From an uncultured Spirochaetaceae bacterium (GTDB lineage Bacteria > Spirochaetota > Spirochaetia > Sphaerochaetales > Sphaerochaetaceae), in NCBI GenBank assembly GCA_944389975.1, contig CALXOH010000046.1:45513-109512 (forward strand): DNA of 64,000 nucleotides, in the 5' to 3' direction. The notes below the pieces were generated by a model. The model was not told where the DNA came from. It did no database searches and saw only the letters and a program-made list of their open reading frames with translations. The translations under genes were made by a program, and so were the position numbers. Below, piece after piece: positions 34,381-43,821 of the stretch; position 1 is the first letter of the stretch, and every line of letters begins with the position of its first letter.

Positions 34381-36888
34381 ATGACTTCCAAACATCCTGT
34401 AGAGAAATTAATTTCTTCCATAATGAAGCATGCAACTCTAGTTTTGATACTTATTATAGGAATCACTGCTTTCTTTTCTATAAACATGGTCAAACTGAAA
34501 GTTGATGCAGGTGTCTTTTCCTATGCAGCGGGAGCCCCTCCAGCTGAGATTGTCAACACGCCAAGTACAAGTCCTACAGATCCCCTCTTTCTCAATGAAT
34601 TAGGAGAAATTAATATTCATCCCCAAAAAGAGGAAGTTGTTACAGTTCCAGAAAAGAGCAATTTGATCAATGCCGAAGAATATGAAAACAATTTCCCTTT
34701 TTCTCCTGTTGAACCAATAATAAATGAATTCGAAGGGGATAAAAGTTCAGGTAGTTTTGGAGATGGATATGTAATCATATTCACATCCGACAGGATGTTT
34801 GATCCTGAGATTCTCAATACAATTTATGAAGTCAGGGATAATCTGGCCAAGCGTTATGAAATAGGCCCGTGCCTTTCTCCGTTTGATTATGTAACCGTAG
34901 AAAAGAAAGGTAGCAGACTTGTTATTGAACCTATTGCACCAGTAAAACAAGGAGAAATCTGGACTGAAGAAGATGCATCTCTTTTCAAAGAGAGACTAAT
35001 GAACGATTCGGTTGCGAAGAACTATCTCTACTCTGATGATGGCTCTACGATAATGATTTACTACAGAGCCAGAGGGCTCAACTCACAATCCATAGCAGAA
35101 CTGGATACAATAGTTAACCCGTTAAGGGAATACGGAAGGGTTGCATTAAACGGCGGAGGTCTAATAAGCAATGCGGTAATGAATTACCTGAATAAGGATC
35201 TGGTTACATTACTTGTATTATGCCTAATTGTTATCCTGGTAGTGTTCTATTTGTCATTTAAATCCATAAGGGCTGTATTGCTTCCTGCATCATTAGCTCT
35301 TATCGGAATAATATGGACTCTCGGAACGATGGCTATGACGGGGTTCAAGCTGAATATCGTCACGGTACTAACACCTTGTCTGGTTCTTACATTAGGTTCA
35401 TCCTATTCAATCCATATGATAAGCGAGTACTTCGAAGCAATTGCAAGAGGAGATCAGAACAAGCTCGCATATCACTTTGCAAAGATTTCAAGGACTATAT
35501 TTTTTGCTATGGCAACAACGGTTGCAGGGTTCCTTGCTCTCTTGATTTGCCGTACACCCCTTTTTAAGGAATTCGGTATCACTATTGCGATAGGCGTGTT
35601 CTATTGTGCTGTGCTTGCATTCACATATATTCCTGCCGTTCTTTCCAAAACCAAACTTCCAAAGCAAAGACAACTCAAAGTTGTAAAGATAGGGATCCTG
35701 ACGCGATTCGTAAATTTCATGGCAAATGTGATTGTCAAGTTCTGGTGGATGTTTTTGATTTTAACATTTGTAATCGCAGTCTTATTTTCTTTCATCAAAG
35801 ATGATATAGGTTTTGATTCAAACTATATGTCATACTTTCCTGAGGAAGATCCTATTGTCAAAGATTCCATATACTTTGCAAAGACATTAGGAGGAACAGA
35901 TCCTTTCTATGTGACAATCAGAGCACCTGAAGGAGAGAAAGGGTTCTTCCTTGAAGCTGAGAATCTTAAAGATGTGTATGCTTATGAGATGGCAGTTCTG
36001 GCAGCATGCCCTGATATCGTACAATCACTTTCCTTCAGTCAATATGTAAGTTTTTTGAATGAAGTGTACAACGGAGAGAAAGGGATACCGGATAGTAACG
36101 GCCTGATTAATCTGCTTTCAAGAGTTCTAAAGCAAATCAGCAATCAGATTGGGTCGAATGTCCTTGATGTTTTGATAAATGAAGATGCCTCAGAAGTCAC
36201 ATTGTCAATGAGGAATTATGATTCCGTTGAACAGGATTTGCAGACAACATCTAGTGCGAGACGAGTGGAAAAAACCATGGATTATTTCAGGTATATGCTC
36301 CCGGAAGGAACAACAAGCGAAATCCACTGTGCCGCAGCAAGTGGGGCAAGAGCCAGTGATATGATCATGGTTGATCAAAATAGAGCAACACTCCTTTCAT
36401 TCCTGCTAATTTTCATCATCGCATCTTTTGCTGTTCTATCAATACCTTATGGACTTGTTGCACTTGTACCAGTTTCCGTAGGAGTAATGATAAACTACAT
36501 ATTCATGTGGGCGTTCTCAATACCATTCGATATCGTAACGGTTGGATTTTCTTCAGTCGCGATTGGATGTGGCGTCGATGATGCATTGCACTTCATCATA
36601 AGATATAAGCTTAGAAGAAGTGAGGCTACTGAACTTAGTGTGAAAGAGGCACTATATCTGAATATAAAAGAGACGGGACGACCAATAATTCTTACAACGA
36701 TAAGCGTTGATGCAGGGCTGATAATGCTTTTATTTGCATCATATACCCCAATTCAATACTTTGGAGTGCTCATGTGTGTCGCACTTACGGCTGCCATGCT
36801 TGCAACACTTTGTATACTTCCTCCTGTCATGGTAGCTACAGATAAAATCAAACATTTGTTGAATCACAAGAAAGAATACCTGAAATAG
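34381..36888 (+). CDS. MMPL/RND-superfamily transporter
   Basis: 835 residues, about 12 membrane helices in two halves, each with a large periplasmic loop: helix 1 at about 15-35, loop to about 270, then LVTLLVLCLIVILVVFYLSF; the second half starts near FVNFMANVIVKFWWMF. Conserved Asp-containing helix (SSVAIGCGVDDALHFIIRY) in the sterol-sensing/RND core. Likely moves a lipid or hydrophobic polymer precursor to the outer membrane using the proton gradient. Its 3' end overlaps that of the Wzi-like gene by 25 bp. Confidence 0.87.
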   Translation: MTSKHPVEKLISSIMKHATLVLILIIGITAFFSINMVKLKVDAGVFSYAAGAPPAEIVNTPSTSPTDPLFLNELGEINIHPQKEEVVTVPEKSNLINAEEYENNFPFSPVEPIINEFEGDKSSGSFGDGYVIIFTSDRMFDPEILNTIYEVRDNLAKRYEIGPCLSPFDYVTVEKKGSRLVIEPIAPVKQGEIWTEEDASLFKERLMNDSVAKNYLYSDDGSTIMIYYRARGLNSQSIAELDTIVNPLREYGRVALNGGGLISNAVMNYLNKDLVTLLVLCLIVILVVFYLSFKSIRAVLLPASLALIGIIWTLGTMAMTGFKLNIVTVLTPCLVLTLGSSYSIHMISEYFEAIARGDQNKLAYHFAKISRTIFFAMATTVAGFLALLICRTPLFKEFGITIAIGVFYCAVLAFTYIPAVLSKTKLPKQRQLKVVKIGILTRFVNFMANVIVKFWWMFLILTFVIAVLFSFIKDDIGFDSNYMSYFPEEDPIVKDSIYFAKTLGGTDPFYVTIRAPEGEKGFFLEAENLKDVYAYEMAVLAACPDIVQSLSFSQYVSFLNEVYNGEKGIPDSNGLINLLSRVLKQISNQIGSNVLDVLINEDASEVTLSMRNYDSVEQDLQTTSSARRVEKTMDYFRYMLPEGTTSEIHCAAASGARASDMIMVDQNRATLLSFLLIFIIASFAVLSIPYGLVALVPVSVGVMINYIFMWAFSIPFDIVTVGFSSVAIGCGVDDALHFIIRYKLRRSEATELSVKEALYLNIKETGRPIILTTISVDAGLIMLLFASYTPIQYFGVLMCVALTAAMLATLCILPPVMVATDKIKHLLNHKKEYLK

Positions 36889-38522
36889 ATATATGTCTGG
36901 GGGATGAAACCATCATCCCCTTCTATATTCTTGTAATTCCATTTATACGGAAGATAGACATCTACTCCGACCAGAAGTCCATATCCAATATCATATGAAA
37001 AGGAAAGCCCCAATGCCAAAGTATACTCATAGATATTTTTTTCAGATCTCCAATTTTCCTCAACTGTATCAATCTGCCAGTCATTGTATTTGATGCCATG
37101 TATACCATGGATCATGAAATCCACACATCCACCAATCGTTAGACCAAAGTCAAAAAGGTATTCACTTCCCGCAGTAAGCCGAATTGTATCAGGACCTTCG
37201 GGATACCCAGAATATTGAATCTCATTTCCTCCCGTAAAGTGATGCCCTAGAATCCAGTCATAATTGTAATCCCGATCCGTATCCCTATATTTTGCCCTAT
37301 TCAGATAAAGATATGGCATTGTATATACACCTTCAAAGTATGAATGCAGAAAACCTTCTTCAATGACAGTAGTATTCTGCACATTCAAAAGGAAGCCAAA
37401 GGCATTGGGCATGAAATTCTTTTGTTCATAACTAAGTTGAAACTGATCCATCACGACCTCAAGATGAAGCATCCAAGTGGGAAGAAACGACCAGGAAACA
37501 TCAAGGCTCATTATATTGTTCGCCTCATCACCAGATGTGATTTTGTCACTTTCGGAGAAGTTATTGAAAGAATGAGGAATCATAGGGACTAATACACGCC
37601 AATCAAACATGCTATCGGATTGAAACATACTACCAAAAGAAAAGGACAAAACTAGAGAATCAAGGGGAGTAAATTCAAAGCGGTGTATACTTCTTAACTG
37701 ATGATTACCTGATAGTCTGAAAGTCTCAAAACCAATGGAATCTATCTGCTGATCAAAATGTGTCACATCCATATAATAGCTGAAGAAATCTGATGAGAAA
37801 GTCATTCGTAAGTATTCTTCATAACTGAAATTATCTGATACGACAAGATTACCTGTTATTCCATGACCTATAGACTGCCTGTTTCTGGCAATCTGAAAGT
37901 TAAACCATTCATTTCCCGCTGACAACCCTGCTTTGAATGGCTGATATGCCTGTGTTAAATGTTTCAAAAATCCCCATTCCCCATTTTCTATTGAAACAAG
38001 TGTATAGAAGTTTGTCCAATGGGCCATTGGATCAGCAAGACTCATCATTGGGTCCTTCTCCATGAACTCAATATATAGATCAGCCGAGTTAGCAAAAGAC
38101 ACATTCAATGATATTGCAAGCATTGGATCTATATTCCGGTATGGAACAAAATATTCATATGCATCGATATCACTATGAATCAAACCATTCAAACCTCCGT
38201 AAATATTCAGCTCAAAGTTTATGATAGCGTTCGTATATGTTGCATCTTCCCCCTTCAGCTTTCTGATCAGTTCATCTCGTTTTTCCTTAATGAAGTTGTC
38301 AGCATTATCGGGAATACGTTCCAAAGTGGAAATCATTTCCCCTGCAGTCACAGGAGAAACAGTCGGATATCTTACGCCAGCAACTTGGCATAATAGTACT
38401 AGGTCTCTGTATTCTCTTTCTTCAAATGTATATACTCTTTGATCTATACTTGAAGCAAAGCAAGGAAGACAAATACATAAAACTACAAAAACGAACTGTA
38501 ATCGATGGAGAATTGATCGCAT
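36864..38522 (-). CDS. Wzi-like outer-membrane capsule-assembly protein, copy 1
   Basis: 552 residues with a signal peptide (LQFVFVVLCICLPCFASS), an N-terminal helical part and then a long series of amphipathic beta strands typical of the Wzi/CapsuleAssembly_Wzi barrels, ending in IYFRYSFL with a terminal aromatic-hydrophobic signature. Likely anchors or assembles the capsule on the outer membrane. An IS66-type element is inserted 36 bp upstream of the ATG and no ribosome site is obvious, so its expression may be altered. Confidence 0.75.
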   Translation of the reverse strand: MRSILHRLQFVFVVLCICLPCFASSIDQRVYTFEEREYRDLVLLCQVAGVRYPTVSPVTAGEMISTLERIPDNADNFIKEKRDELIRKLKGEDATYTNAIINFELNIYGGLNGLIHSDIDAYEYFVPYRNIDPMLAISLNVSFANSADLYIEFMEKDPMMSLADPMAHWTNFYTLVSIENGEWGFLKHLTQAYQPFKAGLSAGNEWFNFQIARNRQSIGHGITGNLVVSDNFSYEEYLRMTFSSDFFSYYMDVTHFDQQIDSIGFETFRLSGNHQLRSIHRFEFTPLDSLVLSFSFGSMFQSDSMFDWRVLVPMIPHSFNNFSESDKITSGDEANNIMSLDVSWSFLPTWMLHLEVVMDQFQLSYEQKNFMPNAFGFLLNVQNTTVIEEGFLHSYFEGVYTMPYLYLNRAKYRDTDRDYNYDWILGHHFTGGNEIQYSGYPEGPDTIRLTAGSEYLFDFGLTIGGCVDFMIHGIHGIKYNDWQIDTVEENWRSEKNIYEYTLALGLSFSYDIGYGLLVGVDVYLPYKWNYKNIEGDDGFIPQTYIYFRYSFL

Positions 38523-38558
38523 ATCATTGTGGTATAATATTTTTTATCTTCATTCAAG

Positions 38559-40434
38559 ATAACTATTCAGTCGCATAGACACTAGGCTTGAAAGGAACCC
38601 AAGCCATCCAGCTTTGAGGCTTCTATAAATGGAACTGAAACTTCATATATTTCTTTGCATAATAATGAAATAGTTGTCAAAAAAAAATCCCCTTGTCTCA
38701 ATTGACCAAAACCCTCAATTCTGCTAAACTATCTCTAGTTAATACAAGGAGTTATCCGGCAAAATGGCAGACGGTGCAGAGAGGATTATCGAGCTTGTTT
38801 CAGCAGGGAAAGACACTGGGGATGTCTTTTCTGCTTTCGGTCTTGATCCATCTTCTCTTCCATCTGAATTCCTTGCAATCTTCGAGTTCTATAACGCAGC
38901 TGTCAGCACTCTATCATCCAGTGTCAAGGAAATAAATGAGAAGCTTGTTTCCGTTGAGTCCATGGTCAGGACAATCGAGCCGCTCAACAGAACGATAGAA
39001 AGCATGAGCGAACAGATGAGAACCCAGACGGAGCTCATTGCCGCTCTCCAGGACACTCTCAGAGAGCGAAGCAGCAAGAACAGCCACAACAGCTCCCTCC
39101 CGCCATCATCGGATGGATACAGGAAGCCCCGTTCAAAGAATACGAGGAGCCTCAGGGAGGCGAGCGGGAAGAAGCCCGGCGGGCAGAAAGGACATAAGGG
39201 ACACGGGCTTGCAAAGATCGAAGCCGATGCGAAAGAAGAGAGGAATCATTATCCTCTGCAGTGCCTCTCCTGCCCGAGGATGCAGGGATGCCTTTCAGCG
39301 ATGAGGTGCATGGCAACCGGCCATGAGTATGAGATGAGGACTGTTGTCGTCGATACGGAGCATAAGGCATTCTCCATAGTATGCCCTGTGGCGAAGGAGC
39401 TATATAAAGCATCTCTTCCCGGAGATGTGAAGTCCTCGCAGCAGTATGGGGCGAGCGTGAGGAGCTTTGTCATCCAGCTATGGGCAATGGGGATAGTGGC
39501 AATAGGAAGGATCTCGAAGATACTGGAGAAATGGCTTGGGAAGAAGATCTCCGGAGGGACGATAGCCAATATGGTGAAAGGATTTGCGGAGAAATGCGCC
39601 TCGCTTGTTCCGCAGATAAGGGAATATCTTTCCCGGTGCAGCGTGAAAGGAGCTGATGAGACAGGGCTGAGGGCTGATGGGAGCCTCCACTGGCTGCATG
39701 TCGTATGCAATGACAAAGCCACATATCTTTATGCAGACAGGAAGAGAGGATTCGAGGCCATAGAGAATGATGGGCTTCTCATTGACTCGACGGGATCGCT
39801 GATACATGACTGCTGGTCTCCTTATTTCAGACTTGGGAATGTCGCGCATGCCATATGCCTGCAGCATATACAGAGGGAACTGAGGGCGGCAGCGGAAAGG
39901 GAGAAGGATAACGCGGATCTCTTCAGGGGCATGGAGAATCTTCTCCTTGAGATGAGGGAGGCGAAGCTGGATGCGATTGAAGAAGGAAAGGACAGCATCC
40001 CGGAGTGCCTGACTGAGATATACAGGCTCCGGTTCAGGACGAAGATAGAGGAAGGCCTCAAGCTGTTTCCCCGGCCGAAGAGGAAGTCCCGGTTCGGTCT
40101 TGGCAAGATACCGCAAGGGAAGACAAGATCCCTTCTCCTCAGGCTGCAGGATCACATGGAGAGCGTGTTCTTGTTCCTTGAGGATTTCGATGTTGATTAT
40201 ACCAACAACGAAAGCGAACGCTCACTCAGGATAAGCAAAGTGAAGCAGAGCGTGTCCAAGTGCTTTCGGACGGAAGAAGGGATGAGCATCTTTGCCAAGA
40301 TAACATCTGTCCTTGATACCGCAGCCAAGAACGGCATAGACAAGGGCAAGATGATTGATGCTATCTATGACGGTTCTGCCGCCACTCTTCTTGCATCAAA
40401 ACTCAAATAAGTTCATTAGCGACTGAATAGTTAC
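38559..40434 (+). mobile_element. Intact IS66-family element (ISBst12-like), 1876 bp
   Basis: Terminal inverted repeats ATAACTATTCAGTCGC (left) and GTAACTATTCAGTCGC as read inward from the right end, 15 of 16 identical. The 8-bp direct repeat CATTCAAG flanks both ends (38551-38558 and 40435-40442), the size IS66 elements make. A single large transposase and no TnpA/TnpB matches the ISBst12 subgroup. The identical target duplication indicates a recent insertion. Confidence 0.93.
38764..40410 (+). CDS. tnpC: IS66-family transposase (TnpC type)
   Basis: 548 residues. An N-terminal coiled coil (VKEINEKLVSVESMVRTIEP) is followed by the IS66 hallmark NSSLPPSSDGYRKP, a Cys-rich zinc-finger-like stretch (CLSCPRMQGCLSAMRC) and the DDE core: Asp in GADETGLR, Asp in IHDCWSPYF, Glu in NNESERSLRISKVKQ. 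Intact from start to stop. GC content and codon use are higher than in the neighbouring genes. AAGGAG lies upstream of the ATG. Confidence 0.95.
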   Translation: MADGAERIIELVSAGKDTGDVFSAFGLDPSSLPSEFLAIFEFYNAAVSTLSSSVKEINEKLVSVESMVRTIEPLNRTIESMSEQMRTQTELIAALQDTLRERSSKNSHNSSLPPSSDGYRKPRSKNTRSLREASGKKPGGQKGHKGHGLAKIEADAKEERNHYPLQCLSCPRMQGCLSAMRCMATGHEYEMRTVVVDTEHKAFSIVCPVAKELYKASLPGDVKSSQQYGASVRSFVIQLWAMGIVAIGRISKILEKWLGKKISGGTIANMVKGFAEKCASLVPQIREYLSRCSVKGADETGLRADGSLHWLHVVCNDKATYLYADRKRGFEAIENDGLLIDSTGSLIHDCWSPYFRLGNVAHAICLQHIQRELRAAAEREKDNADLFRGMENLLLEMREAKLDAIEEGKDSIPECLTEIYRLRFRTKIEEGLKLFPRPKRKSRFGLGKIPQGKTRSLLLRLQDHMESVFLFLEDFDVDYTNNESERSLRISKVKQSVSKCFRTEEGMSIFAKITSVLDTAAKNGIDKGKMIDAIYDGSAATLLASKLK

Positions 40435-40580
40435 CATTCAAGAATCTAAAACCTTCATCTCTGATATTCTTTCAATGTTTCTTTAAGTCAACTTTCTTTA
40501 CTTTTCGTGTAATGATGAATGTAGTCATCAACTTTGGAATAAGCATTTTCCTTCGAGTTTTCTTGAAGGATTTAAATCCA

Positions 40581-40603
40581 CCCGAGACGGTGAAAATCTC
40601 GGG
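40581..40603 (-). terminator. Hairpin after Wzi-like copy 2
   Basis: CCCGAGA/TCTCGGG stem with a 9-base loop, immediately downstream of the leftward gene that ends at 40609. No long U-tract on the minus strand. Confidence 0.4.
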
Positions 40604-40608
40604 GAAAA

Positions 40609-42345
40609 TCAGTAATACAGGGAAATTCCCAAAGAGAATTGGAAATCCAACGTTACGGGAGCTGTTACATTATCCTTGTTCCATACGGTCACGAGATACG
40701 CTGATGTATCAAGCGAAAGATAACTCGTGATATCTATCTCCCCCTCACATCCGAAAGCAAACGTATATTCAGGTACTCCATTCTCTCCCTTGTCGAATGG
40801 ATTTGAAGTACTCGGTGTATTCTGTTGAGCCCCAGAGTTTTCATCAAAATAATTGGTTTTACTATACATATCGATTACTCCATGTGCCATGAAAAACACA
40901 TTGCCTTCCACTCTGAATAAATCGATATCATCATAGCCAAAACGGAAAAGGGCTGCGATTGCATCAGAGCCAAAGCGGAAAGAGAGATAGCGGTTGATGA
41001 AATTTACATTTGCATTGGCAATGTACCTGATGGATGAAACGTAATATAGGTCATTATTCTCCCCATCGAGCGCTCTATGATAGATGAACGGGGATGTATA
41101 CACGAACTCGAAGTTTCCGTAGAAATAGTTTCCATCTTCATGTGGAAGAGTGAACCTAAGACCAGCCATCACCCCCCAGCCATCGACGGAAGCACCTTTC
41201 TCCCCTGGCTTTGCCTCCCCTACCGCAAGATCATCAATTGCTGCCTGGGCATAGATGCTGAAATTGTTTATCGGGGCATATTCAAGTTCAAATGTGGCTA
41301 ATGAATTTGCATTCCCTGCCATATAGAGGTCATGCAGGAACATCAACGGATTGATGACTCTCCAATCGAAGTATCCGTCCTTCGACTGATACATTATGGA
41401 TTCATTAACGGCAGCTGTTATACGTCCTTCCCAAAAACTGAACTCAAACCTGTGCCCGAGGAAGAACCTAATTCCCTCAAGTGGGTACCGATCCAACGAC
41501 GGCAGACTCTCTGATTCCGGATCTTCCTTTATGTATTTATCCTGATTGATAGAATGAGAAAAGGAACTCATCAACATCTGGTAACTGAAGTTCTTACTTC
41601 CAGTAAAAGTAAGTGATAGGTAATCGTGGTATGGAAGTGTATCTCCAAGCATCATGTTACCCATTACGCCATTACCCCAGGAAATTCTATCGCGGGCAAC
41701 GACAACACGAAATGCATCAAAACCCAAAGCAAGATATGTACGATCTGGAAAGTTCATACTTATCGAGCCGGATGATACAAACGGAATATTCGTTCCGAAT
41801 ATGTTGTTGTATCGTACATCTCCCCCTGGATTATATTCATACCCTTTGGTCACATCTGCAAAATTGAAACCAAGGGAGAAATCCATGAATGCTGCAATGT
41901 ATTCCTTGTATTCCATTCCAAAAGAGATATCAGCAAGGGATCTGTTGATGATGTCATCGTCATAAAAGGCATCATCCGCCCGAGAAAAATCAGAAGGATT
42001 GGAATGAACGTACATCGATGGTGTCAAGGCAATGCCGAACTTCCATTTGAAATCACTATCTCCCCTATTTAAATAGCTCTCGATCTTGCTCTTTAATACT
42101 TTCCCATTCTCTGTTTTTACATCAATCCACGACAAAAGATGCTCTACATCAATTTCCGTCCAAGGTCTGATACCTAAGGGAACTGCTTTCCCCTCAATCA
42201 GATAAAGGGCATTCATGTCATCGTATACAGGATGATCCATGTCAAAGATCTTTAAAGTCGCAGAATATGCACCAGATACTAGAATCAGAAGAAGCAATAC
42301 TAAAATGCAAAAACGTTTCACAATCAAATCAGGCATACATATCAA
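40609..42345 (-). CDS. Wzi-like outer-membrane capsule-assembly protein, copy 2
   Basis: 578 residues with signal sequence (ILVLLLLILVSGAYSATL), then an N-terminal helical stretch and many beta strands as in copy 1 (shared patterns include ARDRISWGNGVMGNMMLGD here and ARNRQSIGHGITGNLVVSD there) and a C-terminal LGISLYY aromatic end. Ancient tandem duplication of copy 1, now separated by the IS66 element. ATG at 42345 or 42336; neither has a clear Shine-Dalgarno. Confidence 0.75.
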   Translation of the reverse strand: MICMPDLIVKRFCILVLLLLILVSGAYSATLKIFDMDHPVYDDMNALYLIEGKAVPLGIRPWTEIDVEHLLSWIDVKTENGKVLKSKIESYLNRGDSDFKWKFGIALTPSMYVHSNPSDFSRADDAFYDDDIINRSLADISFGMEYKEYIAAFMDFSLGFNFADVTKGYEYNPGGDVRYNNIFGTNIPFVSSGSISMNFPDRTYLALGFDAFRVVVARDRISWGNGVMGNMMLGDTLPYHDYLSLTFTGSKNFSYQMLMSSFSHSINQDKYIKEDPESESLPSLDRYPLEGIRFFLGHRFEFSFWEGRITAAVNESIMYQSKDGYFDWRVINPLMFLHDLYMAGNANSLATFELEYAPINNFSIYAQAAIDDLAVGEAKPGEKGASVDGWGVMAGLRFTLPHEDGNYFYGNFEFVYTSPFIYHRALDGENNDLYYVSSIRYIANANVNFINRYLSFRFGSDAIAALFRFGYDDIDLFRVEGNVFFMAHGVIDMYSKTNYFDENSGAQQNTPSTSNPFDKGENGVPEYTFAFGCEGEIDITSYLSLDTSAYLVTVWNKDNVTAPVTLDFQFSLGISLYY

Positions 42346-42939
42346 GTGTACAAAATATCCATGTCAAACACTACAAATCGTAATCAAATTCTCTTACTTT
42401 GTAGCAATATAATCGTGATCAATTACATGCTATCATATTCAGTTGGATTGCAGATCAATCTTCAACCAGTCTTGTTAAGAAGTAGATGGCAGAAGATGAA
42501 CTCAAGACATCTGTAATGAAAACAAACGGAATCCCTGTGGTAGACCACCAGGGGAGACACCGCAGACTCCAAGTTCGTTAACTGAACGATTGATCCTTTG
42601 AGTTGGGTTCTATTAATCCAAAATTCCGAATGGAAATGTCTCTTCCTTCCACCTATCAAAGAAGCTGGATAATGTAAGAATTGTAAGAAATGTAAGCAGA
42701 TCTACGAAAAGATATTGCAGGAACTAGCGTCAATAAAATCATGAGAATTACAAAGTTTCAATTAAAGTCAGTGCGACATTCAAGAAGAACTCTGTGCCTG
42801 TTTCCCCAAAAAGGACAATATAAGAGAACTGCACAACCATATGTGTTGAAGATTTTAAATAGAAGAGAGGCTATAGGACCTCAATGAAGATAAAGTGGTG
42901 CTCTATCTGCGATGCACCAAAGCTCTTACTTGAGAATAT
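42346..42939. other. Gap at the left edge of the defence island
   Basis: No intact gene. A strong hairpin at about 42529-42550 pairs CCCTGTGGT with ACCACCAGGG (one bulged C) around AG. The right-hand end is a relic repeated at 48818-48862 in inverted orientation. Codon-like stretches between are interrupted in every frame. Confidence 0.5.
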
Positions 42940-42942
42940 TCA
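42898..42942. repeat. Mobile-element relic, inverted partner of 48818-48862
   Basis: 34 of 45 bases match the complement of 48818-48862 by eye, including CTTACTTGAGAATATTCA against CTTGCTTGAGAATATTCA. It ends on the stop codon of the S-4TM gene. Confidence 0.6.
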
Positions 42943-43821
42943 TTTTTGGGAGATTTTATCAGCAATGCTATCTTCTTGGCTTTGATATTTATCCTTAGTG
43001 AGATTGTAGAACCAATCAGGAATCAAATAACAGGTTTCTCTTCTCTTACGAATCATACTCTGAAGATCAATAAGGTCTTTCTCCGTCGGAAAACTATTAT
43101 CTTTTTCTATTGCTACCTCCAATTGTTTACAGAACGAATCAAGTCTTTTCATCTGATTCATACTATTCTCTATTTCCTTACAAGTCGACCAAAAGCTCTC
43201 GAATATTGGAATCGCCCAGGAAAGAATAATAACGAATCTTATAAGGCTTATATTTCTAGCGAACATCACAGTCAACAGAAGGAAAACAACTACCACGGAT
43301 ATGCCGTTTATTAGCTTCAGAAAGGAGTTATACAATCTGAAATTCCATCGGACATTTTCTCGTTGGCAATAGAACACTTGCAAAGGCCCAGGAAGAGAAG
43401 AATAGTCATTGTACCAGTTCCAAACAGCCGAAGAATCCTTCCCCTGAACCTGACTTACACTTTCTGCAAGTTCCGTCTTTGTCGGTACATCTCCCCACAC
43501 ATAAGGCTGATTACCGATAACTGATGAGAAAAGCGTTACATCAACATATTGTTGTATAGAAGTTGCATGTAATTTTAAAGCATTTATCTTCTGATCTGAA
43601 TGCTTATTTAACACAAAAACTACCACGTTAACCAGACTGATGAAAGCCGTAAGAAGTTCTTTCCCATATACCGCGCCGACAACAGAAGCAATACAACAGC
43701 CCACCGTTGCTAAAGATTTTCTAAACACGATACTTTTAGCGTTGGAATATTCACTTCTCTGTGCCATTAGGCACAGAAGAAGGAAATCATCATTCTGTTT
43801 TTTATAAATGCTATCTTTCAT
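42940..43821 (-). CDS. S-4TM-family pore-forming effector (CBASS-like)
   Basis: 293 residues from MKDSIYKKQNDDFLLL. Two pairs of membrane helices are visible: SLATVGCCIASVVGAVYG with LLTAFISLVNVVVFVLN, and LINGISVVVVFLLLTVM with LIRFVIILSWAIPIF, separated by a soluble stretch, as in the S-4TM effectors linked to CD-NTases. On sensing a cyclic nucleotide the effector is expected to open the inner membrane and kill the infected cell. Starts inside the CD-NTase gene (11-bp overlap) with GGAGG about 13 bases upstream, so co-translated with it. Confidence 0.8.
   Translation of the reverse strand: MKDSIYKKQNDDFLLLCLMAQRSEYSNAKSIVFRKSLATVGCCIASVVGAVYGKELLTAFISLVNVVVFVLNKHSDQKINALKLHATSIQQYVDVTLFSSVIGNQPYVWGDVPTKTELAESVSQVQGKDSSAVWNWYNDYSSLPGPLQVFYCQRENVRWNFRLYNSFLKLINGISVVVVFLLLTVMFARNISLIRFVIILSWAIPIFESFWSTCKEIENSMNQMKRLDSFCKQLEVAIEKDNSFPTEKDLIDLQSMIRKRRETCYLIPDWFYNLTKDKYQSQEDSIADKISQK

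Noticed and set aside
39478..40155. 225-codon minus-strand frame in the IS66 element
   Set aside because: Antisense to the intact transposase with DDE motifs; a composition artefact of GC-rich codons.
40512..40730. 72-codon frame after the IS66 element
   Set aside because: Overlaps the end of the Wzi-like gene antisense and a terminator hairpin; no ribosome site.
42529..42550. Strong hairpin CCCTGTGGT/ACCACCAGGG as a terminator
   Set aside because: No T-run on either strand and no gene ending nearby; left as an unexplained fold in the gap entry.
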